Shown here: in pieces, positions 1-6,635 of the stretch
How positions within the stretch are numbered: position 1 is the stretch's first letter
How the letters are laid out: every line of letters begins with the position of its first letter
NCBI GenBank assembly: GCA_948530865.1
Contig: CAOTKV010000027.1
Span: forward strand, 13,765 to 24,355
Origin: an uncultured Clostridia bacterium
GTDB taxonomy: Bacteria; Bacillota; Clostridia; TANB77; CAG-508
Reading direction: 5' to 3'
Length of the DNA stretch: 10,591 nt
Made by a program: the position numbers and the translations under genes
Notes under the pieces: model-generated
Told to the model about the DNA's origin: nothing
Database searches by the model: none
The model's input: only the letters and a program-made list of their open reading frames with translations

Positions 1-591
1 ACTGTTATTTTAACTTATAGAATTGAATATCCTGAAATTATATCTTCAAATTACTGCTATGGAAAAAATATCTTTAATAAATATAATAAGGATAAAGCTA
101 TAATGCTTGAAAATTATATAAAAAACAAATTATATTTTGATGCAGTAAGCACTTATGAATACAATTCTGCAAATGGTTATCCTATAATGGTTTTTGAAGT
201 AATTTCTGAATTTAATATTACTTATAATAATGGATTTCTTATAAGTTTATATGAAGACAAATATGAATTTACTGGTGGTGCTCATGGAAATACTATAAGA
301 ACATCACAAAATTGGAATTTAAATACTGGATGCTTTCTTCCACTTTCTTATTTTTTTCCAAATAATCCATATTATTTAATTAACATTTTAAAAAGTATTA
401 ATTCACAAATAAGAAGTAACTCAGAAAATTACTTTGATAATTATTGTGAGCTTGTACTAGATACTTTTAATACTGAAAGTTTCTATGTAACATCTGAAAA
501 TATTGCAATTTATTTTCAACAATATGATATTGCACCATACTCTAGTGGTATACCAGTATTTTATATAAATATAAAAGGAAGTGTTATATAA
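1..591 (+). CDS. DUF3298/RsiV-type C-terminal domain protein (5' end outside window)
   Basis: The reading frame is open from base 1, so this is the C-terminal 196 residues of a longer protein; the first ATG at 103 has no ribosome binding site and is probably internal. The visible part matches what I know of the DUF3298 domain (often paired with DUF4163, as in the RsiV anti-sigma factor and PdaC-like cell-surface proteins). It has a YEFTGGAHGN motif followed by a TG..LPLSYFF segment, and near the end a YFQQYDIAPYSSGIPVFYI block like the family's 'F..Y.iapyasG' signature. Such domains normally lie outside the membrane behind an N-terminal signal or membrane anchor, which cannot be seen here. 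The stop codon lies inside a terminator hairpin. Family assignment is fairly secure; the specific role (anti-sigma factor, lysozyme binding, or peptidoglycan deacetylase accessory domain) is not determinable. Confidence 0.8.
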   Translation, partial: TVILTYRIEYPEIISSNYCYGKNIFNKYNKDKAIMLENYIKNKLYFDAVSTYEYNSANGYPIMVFEVISEFNITYNNGFLISLYEDKYEFTGGAHGNTIRTSQNWNLNTGCFLPLSYFFPNNPYYLINILKSINSQIRSNSENYFDNYCELVLDTFNTESFYVTSENIAIYFQQYDIAPYSSGIPVFYINIKGSVI

Positions 592-603
592 ACACTTCCT
601 TTT
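573..603. terminator. Bidirectional hairpin terminator between the DUF3298 gene and cysE
   Basis: Perfect 13-bp inverted repeat: AAAAGGAAGTGTT (573-585), a 5-base loop, and AACACTTCCTTTT (591-603). The A-run on one arm and T-run on the other let it work in both directions. The stop codon of the upstream gene (589-591) lies in the loop and 3' arm, so termination begins immediately at the end of translation. Confidence 0.85.
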
Positions 604-611
604 GAAATTTT

Positions 612-649
612 TCGAGCGTCCCTAAATTTCATCGAGCGTCCCTAAATTT
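612..649. repeat. 20-bp tandem repeat (two copies) at the 3' end of cysE
   Basis: The 18 bases TCGAGCGTCCCTAAATTT occur at 612-629 and again at 632-649, a period of 20. Read on the minus strand, each copy is AAATTTAGGGACGCTCGA. The first copy met by cysE translation (649-632) encodes KFRDAR, and the TGA stop sits at the junction between copies. The block is more GC-rich than its surroundings. From memory, many clostridial genomes carry dispersed short repeats containing GGGACGGTTC-like cores linked to REP-associated (Y1) transposases; kinship with those is an inference. Twenty is not a multiple of three, so gain or loss of a copy would shift the cysE frame. Confidence 0.85.
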
Positions 650-1153
650 TATTTCATTGCATCTAACAACTGTAACATTATCTGGTATATTCTTTAAGAC
701 AATACTGTTAGCTCCAATTTTTACATTATTTCCAACTTTTATTGGTCCAAGTATTTTAGCACCACATCCTACCATTACATTATTCCCTATATCTGGATGT
801 CTTTTATATTTATCTTTTCCCGTTCCTCCTAATGTACTATTATGATATATAGTACAGTCATTTCCTATAGTTGCTGTTTCTCCAATTACAATTCCCATAC
901 CATGGTCTATAAATAATCTTCTTCCTATTTTTGCTCCTGGATGTATTTCTATTCCTGTAAAAAATCGTCCTAATTGTGAAACTAATCTTGCAAGAAAAAG
1001 TAATTTATGCTTATAAAGAAAATGTGCTATTCTATGAAAAACCAATATATGAAATCCTGGATATAGTATTATTACCTCTAAAATATTTTTGGATGCTGGA
1101 TCTTTCTTCTTGATGTTTTTAGCATCTTCATATAATTCTCTTATAGCTCTCAT
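629..1153 (-). CDS. cysE: Serine O-acetyltransferase with altered C-terminal tail
   Basis: Transfers acetyl from acetyl-CoA to L-serine, giving O-acetylserine, the cytoplasmic first step of cysteine synthesis. The 174-residue protein is the short clostridial/EpsC-like form. An N-terminal helical part (1-65, with DPAS..LEVIILYPGFH and FHRIAHFLY) precedes a left-handed beta-helix of hexapeptide repeats. The serine/CoA-site signatures IHPGAKIG (70-77), FIDHGMGIVIGE (81-92, His84) and TLGGTGKDKYKRHP (107-120, His119) are intact; His84 and His119 correspond to the two catalytic histidines. HNSTLGG replaces the usual QGVTLGG. After TVV (161-163) the usual 'GVPAKI(V)' ending is missing and RCNEIKFRDAR, partly encoded by the tandem repeat, follows. 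Start: ATG at 1153 with GGGGGGA a few bases upstream. It stands alone, convergent with the DUF3298 gene and divergent from pncB. Probably still catalytic, but its tail and any CysK interaction may be changed. Confidence 0.92.
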   Translation of the reverse strand: MRAIRELYEDAKNIKKKDPASKNILEVIILYPGFHILVFHRIAHFLYKHKLLFLARLVSQLGRFFTGIEIHPGAKIGRRLFIDHGMGIVIGETATIGNDCTIYHNSTLGGTGKDKYKRHPDIGNNVMVGCGAKILGPIKVGNNVKIGANSIVLKNIPDNVTVVRCNEIKFRDAR

Positions 1154-1227
1154 TTTATCCCCCCGTTACATACTATTCTTCTATTATTTATTGTGTGAAT
1201 AATAAGTGAAACTTTGTAATACATCAT

Positions 1228-1256
1228 TTGACTTTTTATGTTAACCGTGATATAAT
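1228..1256 (+). promoter_or_regulatory. Sigma-A promoter of pncB
   Basis: TTGACT (-35, 1228-1233) and TATAAT (-10, 1251-1256) are separated by 17 bp, close to the consensus. Transcription should start near 1262-1265, leaving a leader of about 97 bases before pncB. The promoter and leader are AT-rich like the host genome, unlike the gene they drive. Confidence 0.85.
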
Positions 1257-1267
1257 ATTATTGTTTG

Positions 1268-1326
1268 AACTTATTTATGAGGTAATGCAATTTACTATCT
1301 CATACTATAAGTTAAAACTTAACTTA
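1268..1326 (+). promoter_or_regulatory. Structured 5' leader of pncB, possible regulatory RNA
   Basis: Three nested complementary segments can fold into one long, interrupted stem: AACTTAT/ATAAGTT (1268-1274 with 1307-1313), ATGAG/CTCAT (1277-1281 with 1299-1303) and GTAA/TTAC (1282-1285 with 1292-1295). TAAGTT (1308-1313) could also pair with AACTTA at 1316-1321 or 1321-1326, so alternative folds exist. The AGGAGG ribosome binding site (1346-1351) lies just downstream. It matches no riboswitch class I can recognise, including the NAD+ classes; a control role is inference, and AT-rich DNA gives such pairings fairly often by chance. Confidence 0.35.
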
Positions 1327-1360
1327 AAACAATTTTATATTAAACAGGAGGAATTACTCT

Positions 1361-2878
1361 ATGAAAAAAACATCTAACAACGTTACTGTTACCCCGTTCG
1401 TACCGCACAAAGGCTATCGGAATGATGCACTGAACATGGACTTCTACGAACTGACAATGGCGAATGCCATCTACCTGCTCGGCATGAAAGACGTTCAGCT
1501 GGTCTTCGATATGTTCTTCCGTAAAAATCCTGCAGATCGCGGATATTCCATCAGTGCTGGTCAGGAAGAGCTCACCGATTTTCTGATGAATTATCATTTC
1601 GATGAAATCGCCTGCGAGTATCTGCTTGGCAAAGGTATGGATCCCAGATTCGTGGATTATCTGTCCACCTACAAGTGGAACGGCTCCATGTATGCAATGC
1701 CTGAAGGCTGCGTAGCATATCCCCATGAACCGATGGTTCGTATCGAATGTGACGCAGTTGGCGCATTCCTGATCGAGACACATCTTCTGCAGCTTATGAA
1801 CTTCAACAGCCTTATCACTACACAGGCGACTCGTATCACCCGTGCTGCAAGTGCTGCTGGCGGAGTTATGGAATTTGGTACACGACGTGCACAGGGTCTC
1901 ACCGCTGGTCTTCAGGGTGCAAGAGCTGCCATTCTTGGCGGATGCACTGGCACAGCCAACTGTTTGGCAGAGATTATGTATGGCGGACCTGTGGTTGCTG
2001 TTGGAACAGTTTCCCATGCCTGGGTTATGCTTTTCCCGACTGAATGGGATGCATTCAAGGCACTGGCAGATATCTATCCTGACAATGTTTCCCTGCTCAT
2101 TGATACCTACAATATCTTTGAAAGCGGCGTAATCAATGCCATCAAGGTTGATGACTATCTGATTGAGAAATATCCCAATGACCCCGACAAGCGTGTGAAG
2201 AGTGTGCGAATCGATTCTGGCGACTTGGCTTCTGGTGCAAAACGGCTCAGAAAGATGTTCGACATGGCTGGAAAGCCTTATATTAAGATTATTGTTTCCA
2301 ATGGTCTTAAGGAAAGCACCGTCGAGAGTCTGGTTTCTATCCAGAAAGCACCTATCAACGGCTTCGGTATCGGCGAAAACCTGATCACAGCATCTGAATG
2401 CCCTGTTTTTGGCGGAGTGTATAAACTCGTTGCTGTAAAGCAGGAAGATGGAACGTACAGAAGTACAATGAAGTGTTCTGATACACTGGCAAAGGCCATC
2501 ATCCCCGGCTACAAAACAGTTTACCGTCTGTATAATGAGGATGGTTACGGATACCTGGATCTTATCGCTATGCACGATGAGAAGATTGAAGTTGGAAAAC
2601 CGATTAAGGTTTACACAACCGATCTTACAGATCCCAAACGGGAATATACCATCGTTCCGCAGAAGATCGAGAAGATTCTGATGCCGTATATCGAAAACGG
2701 CAAACTGGTTCGCAAGATGCCGTCTCTGTATGACATCCGCGATTTCATCAAAGATCAGCTGGAAAATACGGTATGGCCTGAGGAACTGCGTACAGAGTTC
2801 GCACACCGGCACTTTGTTGATATGACTGAAAAGGTCTACAGCACGAGGGTCGGAATGTACGAAAAGTTGCATGGTTAA
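1361..2878 (+). CDS. pncB: Nicotinate phosphoribosyltransferase
   Basis: Joins nicotinate to PRPP (with ATP hydrolysis) to give nicotinate mononucleotide, the entry step of the Preiss-Handler NAD salvage route in the cytoplasm. The 505 residues are full length for the family. Seen in order: MDFYELTMA near the N-terminus (26-34), EFGTRRAQG (171-179) of the phosphoribosyl site, GTVSHAW (215-221) whose His219 matches the autophosphorylated histidine of the family, RIDSGDLA (283-290) and GFGIGENL (334-341). Start: ATG at 1361 with AGGAGG nine bases upstream. Single-gene unit with its own promoter and terminator. Odd: composition near 50% G+C (30 of 60 bases at 1921-1980, versus 16 of 60 at 5041-5100). 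It also uses CTG, CTC, GCC, CGC and CGG codons that neighbours avoid, strong evidence of acquisition from a higher-GC donor. The frame is intact, so it is probably functional. Confidence 0.96.
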   Translation: MKKTSNNVTVTPFVPHKGYRNDALNMDFYELTMANAIYLLGMKDVQLVFDMFFRKNPADRGYSISAGQEELTDFLMNYHFDEIACEYLLGKGMDPRFVDYLSTYKWNGSMYAMPEGCVAYPHEPMVRIECDAVGAFLIETHLLQLMNFNSLITTQATRITRAASAAGGVMEFGTRRAQGLTAGLQGARAAILGGCTGTANCLAEIMYGGPVVAVGTVSHAWVMLFPTEWDAFKALADIYPDNVSLLIDTYNIFESGVINAIKVDDYLIEKYPNDPDKRVKSVRIDSGDLASGAKRLRKMFDMAGKPYIKIIVSNGLKESTVESLVSIQKAPINGFGIGENLITASECPVFGGVYKLVAVKQEDGTYRSTMKCSDTLAKAIIPGYKTVYRLYNEDGYGYLDLIAMHDEKIEVGKPIKVYTTDLTDPKREYTIVPQKIEKILMPYIENGKLVRKMPSLYDIRDFIKDQLENTVWPEELRTEFAHRHFVDMTEKVYSTRVGMYEKLHG

Positions 2879-2909
2879 GTTTTAACAAATGCCGTTCTTT
2901 TGAATAGCA

Positions 2910-2943
2910 AAAGAGGTCTCACCAGTTAAGGTGAGACCTCTTT
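2910..2943. terminator. Bidirectional terminator between pncB and the DUF362 gene
   Basis: Perfect 14-bp inverted repeat AAAGAGGTCTCACC (2910-2923) / GGTGAGACCTCTTT (2930-2943) with loop AGTTAA. T-rich sequence follows on both strands (TTTACATTTT on plus; TTTTGC on minus), so it can end both the pncB transcript and the convergent exchanger-DUF362 transcript. The stem is GC-richer than the host background and may mark the right edge of the transferred pncB segment. Confidence 0.85.
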
Positions 2944-2948
2944 ACATT

Positions 2949-3827
2949 TTATTTAACTTCTATTAATTCATATTCTTTATTTCCAAATCCTAATTTAAAA
3001 GCGCTTTCTATTGTATGTGTACCATGTCTAGAATTTACTCTTTCTAAAAAATGTTCTTTCCCTGGATCATCAGATTTTTTTACTAAATCTATACATGCTT
3101 GATCTATTGCTATTGGATCAAGTGAGGCAAGTATTCCAATATCTTTCATACATGGATCTTCAGCTACACTACAACAATCACAATCAACAGACATGTTACA
3201 CATTATATTAATATAAGCAATATTTTCTTTAAAATATTCAACTATTGATTTTGCACTATCAGCCATTGCCTCTAGAAATTCATCCTGATTTGCCACCATA
3301 TCCCATAATTTAGTTTGATCTTGAGTTTTTCCTGCTGTATGAATCCAAGCTTTTCCTCTTGATGAGGCACAACCAATAGATAATTGTTTTAATGCTCCAC
3401 CATAACCACCCATTGGATGACCTTTAAAGTGTGATAAAACAAGCATTGAATCATAATTTGCTATATTTCTTCCTACAAAATTTTCTTTAATTACTTTTCC
3501 ATCAGGTATTTGAAGAACTATATCATTATCTTCTGCATCCATAATATCCACATCAAAATATTTAGTCCATCCATGATTTTCCATTAATTTTTGATGTTTA
3601 TCTGTATAGTTTCTTTCCCCCTCATATGCTGTATTACATTCAACTATTGTTCCATTAACCTTTTCTACCATTGGTCTCATAAATTCTGGATGAAGGTAAT
3701 TTTGATTTCCTTCTTCACCTGAATGTACTTTAACAGCAACTTTTCCTGGTAATTTTTTACCTAATTTTTCAAATAATTTTACTACATTTTCTGGAGTAAT
3801 TTCTCTGCAAAAATAAACTTTTTCCAT
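2949..3827 (-). CDS. DUF362 family protein
   Basis: A 292-residue DUF362 protein with no signal peptide or membrane segment, so probably cytoplasmic. The family is common in anaerobes and often annotated as Fe-S related, but its biochemical activity is not established. Visible family features: VAVKVHSGEEGN (31-41), VECNTAY (62-68), MLVLSHFKGHPMGGYGGALKQLSIG (128-152) and a cysteine cluster VDCDCCSVAEDPC (214-226) followed by KDIGILASLDPIAIDQAC (228-245). There is no classical CxxCxxCxxxC ferredoxin motif, though the DCDCC cluster could bind metal. Start: an in-frame GTG at 3839 lies inside the ribosome binding site AAAGGTGG (3836-3843), so the ATG at 3827, eight bases downstream of that site, is the likely start. 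It lies 20 bp after the exchanger gene, apparently in one operon, and ends at the shared terminator. Confidence 0.88.
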   Translation of the reverse strand: MEKVYFCREITPENVVKLFEKLGKKLPGKVAVKVHSGEEGNQNYLHPEFMRPMVEKVNGTIVECNTAYEGERNYTDKHQKLMENHGWTKYFDVDIMDAEDNDIVLQIPDGKVIKENFVGRNIANYDSMLVLSHFKGHPMGGYGGALKQLSIGCASSRGKAWIHTAGKTQDQTKLWDMVANQDEFLEAMADSAKSIVEYFKENIAYINIMCNMSVDCDCCSVAEDPCMKDIGILASLDPIAIDQACIDLVKKSDDPGKEHFLERVNSRHGTHTIESAFKLGFGNKEYELIEVK

Positions 3828-3847
3828 ATTTTTTTCCACCTTTCTAA

Positions 3848-4822
3848 TTAAAGCATACTATAAATATAAAGTAGATATATGATTATTAAAATTAACCCTT
3901 TTCCCCTACTCAATTCACTTTTTCTATTTATTATTGCCAATAACTGTAAAAATATAGTTACTGCTATTAATATCAATATACTAATATTAAAATCAGATGC
4001 ATATATTAAAGGATTTATAACAGCTCCTAAGCCAATTAACAAGCAAAGATTTAGAATATTTGATCCTGATATGTTTCCTAATAATAAATCTGTTTCACCT
4101 CTTCTTGCTGATATAATTCCAGTTATAGTTTCAGGTAATGCTGTACCAATTGCAATAATAGTCATTCCTATAAATTTTTCAGATATTCCAACTCTACCAG
4201 CAATTCCTACTGCATTATTAACAACTAAATCTGAACCGAATTTCAATCCTAATATCCCCAAAATCATATAAATAATTATTTCGAAAGCTGAACAATTTTC
4301 TTTTGATTCAACATCTTTTATTATTTCTTCATCAATTTTTTCATTTTTTATTTTCTTTTCTTCATATATTGTATATAAAACATACACTAATGTACATAAA
4401 ATTAATATAAACCCTTGATTTCTTGTAATTGTTTGATGTTCTCCAAATTTTTCTGTGTTTCCTAAAAATAGAATTAAAAGCATTACTGCTAACCCTATTG
4501 GCATATGTCTATTTACAATTCTTTTATCAAACTTTACTGGTCTTATTAAACTTGTAACACCTAAAACAAATAAAAAATTACATATACAACTTCCTAATGC
4601 ATTTCCAATTATTAGATCTGAATGACCATCAATTGCAGATTTTACAGTAATAAATACCTCTGGAAGAGATGTTCCTATTGCTACTATTGTAAGTCCAATA
4701 AGCATTTCTGATAATCCTGATTTTTTTGCAATACTAGTTGCTGATTTTACTAATAAATCTGCACCTTTTATCAAAAACACAAATCCTAATATTAGTAACA
4801 ATATTTCTATAAATAAACTCAT
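3848..4822 (-). CDS. CaCA-family calcium/cation antiporter (YrbG-like)
   Basis: Integral membrane exchanger, 324 residues, with about ten hydrophobic segments and the duplicated architecture of the Ca2+/cation antiporter superfamily; it probably moves Ca2+ out in exchange for Na+ or H+. The two alpha repeats are clear: GLTIVAIGTSLPE (43-55) with GNALGSCICN (73-82), and GMTIIAIGTALPE (219-231) with GNISGSNILN (249-258). Glu55 and Glu231 are the expected ion-binding acids. The halves are joined by a charged cytoplasmic loop (about 152-178). Odd: in the first repeat the usual GSNxxN is GSCICN, with Cys79 in place of a conserved Asn that helps form the ion site. Start: ATG at 4822 with AAGGAAGGA upstream. 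First gene of an operon with DUF362. Ion specificity cannot be read from sequence. Confidence 0.92.
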   Translation of the reverse strand: MSLFIEILLLILGFVFLIKGADLLVKSATSIAKKSGLSEMLIGLTIVAIGTSLPEVFITVKSAIDGHSDLIIGNALGSCICNFLFVLGVTSLIRPVKFDKRIVNRHMPIGLAVMLLILFLGNTEKFGEHQTITRNQGFILILCTLVYVLYTIYEEKKIKNEKIDEEIIKDVESKENCSAFEIIIYMILGILGLKFGSDLVVNNAVGIAGRVGISEKFIGMTIIAIGTALPETITGIISARRGETDLLLGNISGSNILNLCLLIGLGAVINPLIYASDFNISILILIAVTIFLQLLAIINRKSELSRGKGLILIIIYLLYIYSML

Positions 4823-4856
4823 AAATTCCTTCCTTAACTGTACTTTCTATTTTTAT

Positions 4857-4885
4857 AAAATATCATATAATAAAAAAATTATCAA
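4857..4885 (-). promoter_or_regulatory. Candidate promoter of the exchanger-DUF362 operon
   Basis: On the minus strand TTGATA (4885-4880) is followed after 17 bp by TATTTT (4862-4857), about 35 bp before the ATG at 4822. The -10 is weak; TATGAT at 4867-4862 is a better hexamer but only 12 bp away. The -35 is one arm of an inverted repeat whose other arm is the -35 of the opposing promoter. Confidence 0.45.
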
Positions 4886-4919
4886 TATTAACTTTTGTTA
4901 CATTTTTGTAATTGATAAT
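4878..4919. repeat. Inverted repeat spanning divergent -35 elements
   Basis: ATTATCAAT (4878-4886) and ATTGATAAT (4911-4919) are perfect 9-bp complements separated by 24 bases. Each arm contains the TTGATA -35 of one of two back-to-back promoters. A smaller repeat, TTACA/TGTAA (4898-4902, 4907-4911), lies inside. It could be a shared operator or simply mirror-image -35 elements. Confidence 0.6.
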
Positions 4920-4940
4920 GCATTCTTTATTAGATATAAT
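4912..4940 (+). promoter_or_regulatory. Sigma-A promoter of the HD-GYP gene
   Basis: TTGATA (4912-4917), 17 bp, TATAAT (4935-4940): near-consensus. The expected start near 4947 leaves a leader of about 47 bases to the ATG at 4994, with ribosome binding site AAAGGAG at 4981-4987. Confidence 0.8.
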
Positions 4941-4993
4941 TTCTAATATAATTTTAATTTAAAGGGAATATATAAAAAACAAAGGAGAAAACT

Positions 4994-6610
4994 ATGGCTA
5001 AGTATTCAATTGCCACTATTGCACTTTCTGATGAAGAAAAACAATATTTTAAGCAAGCACAAGCTGAATTATCTAAGCTTAAGCTTGGAAATAATAATAA
5101 AATAAAATTTATAGATTTAACAGAAATAAATCCTGAAAATATACACTCTCTTGGTGCAATTACTTCTGTTATGTATTTCACAGATATACATAATGTTCCT
5201 AATCATGATAATGTTTTATCTGCTATACTAAAAAAATTACCTGATATATCAGATTTAAGTGTTTTTGCATTATCTCATAATGAAATAACAGAAAAACAAC
5301 ACCAACAAGAACAAGAAAAACTCTTAGATTATGTAAAAGATAAATTTCCACAATTGAAATCAAGTGATATTCCTGTATTCCCTGTTAATATTAATTCTGA
5401 AAAAGAAATGCAAGCTTTTGTAAATGGATTTGTAAAACCAGATGTTATTTCTTTTTCTGATTTTGTAGGAGATATTGAAAAAGTTACTGAACAAAAAACA
5501 AATGCAATTATAGATTTAGTTATGGATGCAATCCATGAAAAACATGATTATACTGAAGGACATGTTAAAAGAGTTTCTAAATATGTAGAACAATTTGTTG
5601 ATGAACTTGATTTTACTTCAGAAGAGAAAAAACAAGCAATTTTAGCAGCCAAACTACATGATATTGGAAAATTAGGAGTTCCAGATGAAATTTTAGCATC
5701 AGATAAAGCACTTAATAATGATGAACGTAATCAAATTGATTATCATAGTAGTATGGGGGCTGGTTTATTAAAATTTGCAGTATATCATGATGAAAATTTA
5801 GAAAATATAATTACTAAAGATGTAATAGAAGGAATTGAAGGACACCATGATAAAGGCGAAGGTGCTCATAAATTTGCTTCTGTAATAGCAATTGCAGACT
5901 GTATAGATGCTATGACTTCTCAAAGAGCTTATAATGCTCCTAAACATATATTAAATTGTTTTAGAGATTTATATTTTAATTCACATGTAAAAAAAGAAAA
6001 TCCTCAATTTGCAAAAGCACCAGCTAAAGCTGCAATCATCACTCTTGGAAAAAACCTTGCATCTTTAGGTTATAACCCTATTGATATGTTTACAGGTCTT
6101 GATAATCAAAGAGAGGCTCAAGTTGATGCTGGAATTAGACAAATATTTGAAGATTATGAAAGCGAACATGGAAAATTTGAGATTGGAAAAAATCCTGATG
6201 GAAAAGAATTTTGTGCTATGGGATTTCGTTTAACAGAAGATGGTCATCTTGAATTTAAAGATGAAGGCTCTCCTGTTTATGATAAAGAAGCTTCTTTTCA
6301 ATCCGAATTTGATTTTCAAAAAGGAAAATTTGCAAAAGATAAAGGTATATCTGTTGATAAATTATCTATGCAAGAAGAATCTGAACTTGCTCAAAAAGCT
6401 AGTGGTATATTAAAATCTTTAAGTGAAGAAGGAAAAAAAGCTTTGCAAAATGCTCGTTCTTATAAACGTAGTATTCCTAGTGAAGTATTAGAAGCCACAA
6501 GTGAAGATCCAGAATATAATTTAAGTGAATGTACAGAAATGACTAGAGGAACTCAACAAGCTGTTAAAGATGCAACCACTCCTATTCAAGAAAATTCATT
6601 TGAAAAATAA
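4994..6610 (+). CDS. HD-GYP-type phosphohydrolase with novel flanking regions
   Basis: A 538-residue soluble protein with a central HD-GYP-like metal-dependent phosphodiesterase domain (about 165-360). The metal ligands are visible: GHVKRV (His190), KLHDIGKLGVP (His222, Asp223, Lys226), DYHSSMGAGLL (His251), GHHDKGEGAH (His284, His285) and IADCIDAMTSQRAY (Asp302). The family usually degrades cyclic di-GMP. Here, however, the canonical HHExxDGxGYP signature has shrunk to HHDKGEG, so the substrate may differ. Residues 1-160 alternate beta strands and helices and are not an obvious receiver, PAS or GAF domain; residues about 365-538, including FRLTEDGHLEFKDEGSPVYD, are also unrecognised and end in a polar tail. 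No membrane segment is seen. Start: ATG at 4994 with AAAGGAG seven bases upstream. Own promoter and terminator, single-gene unit. Catalytic HD residues suggest an active enzyme; signal and substrate unknown. Confidence 0.88.
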   Translation: MAKYSIATIALSDEEKQYFKQAQAELSKLKLGNNNKIKFIDLTEINPENIHSLGAITSVMYFTDIHNVPNHDNVLSAILKKLPDISDLSVFALSHNEITEKQHQQEQEKLLDYVKDKFPQLKSSDIPVFPVNINSEKEMQAFVNGFVKPDVISFSDFVGDIEKVTEQKTNAIIDLVMDAIHEKHDYTEGHVKRVSKYVEQFVDELDFTSEEKKQAILAAKLHDIGKLGVPDEILASDKALNNDERNQIDYHSSMGAGLLKFAVYHDENLENIITKDVIEGIEGHHDKGEGAHKFASVIAIADCIDAMTSQRAYNAPKHILNCFRDLYFNSHVKKENPQFAKAPAKAAIITLGKNLASLGYNPIDMFTGLDNQREAQVDAGIRQIFEDYESEHGKFEIGKNPDGKEFCAMGFRLTEDGHLEFKDEGSPVYDKEASFQSEFDFQKGKFAKDKGISVDKLSMQEESELAQKASGILKSLSEEGKKALQNARSYKRSIPSEVLEATSEDPEYNLSECTEMTRGTQQAVKDATTPIQENSFEK

Positions 6611-6635
6611 AGACGATACATTTTGTATCGTCTTT
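6609..6635. terminator. Bidirectional terminator between the HD-GYP gene and its convergent neighbour
   Basis: Perfect 12-bp stem AAAGACGATACA (6609-6620) / TGTATCGTCTTT (6624-6635), loop TTT, followed by further T on plus and by TATTTTTC on minus. It overlaps the stop codon of the HD-GYP gene (6608-6610) and abuts that of the opposing gene (6638-6636). Confidence 0.85.

Noticed and set aside
1340..2872. A 510-residue open frame on the minus strand opposite pncB
   Set aside because: It is the antisense shadow of a GC-richer gene. The plus frame has NAPRT motifs, a ribosome binding site and a promoter; the minus translation has no recognisable domain and a cysteine/histidine-rich, unnatural composition.
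3828..3839. GTG start at 3839 for the DUF362 gene
   Set aside because: The GTG lies inside the AAAGGTGG ribosome binding site. The ATG at 3827 is correctly spaced from that site and begins the family-like sequence MEKVYF.
3879..4271. A 130-codon plus-strand frame opposite the exchanger gene
   Set aside because: It lies antisense to conserved alpha-repeat sequence and has no ribosome binding site, so it is a shadow.
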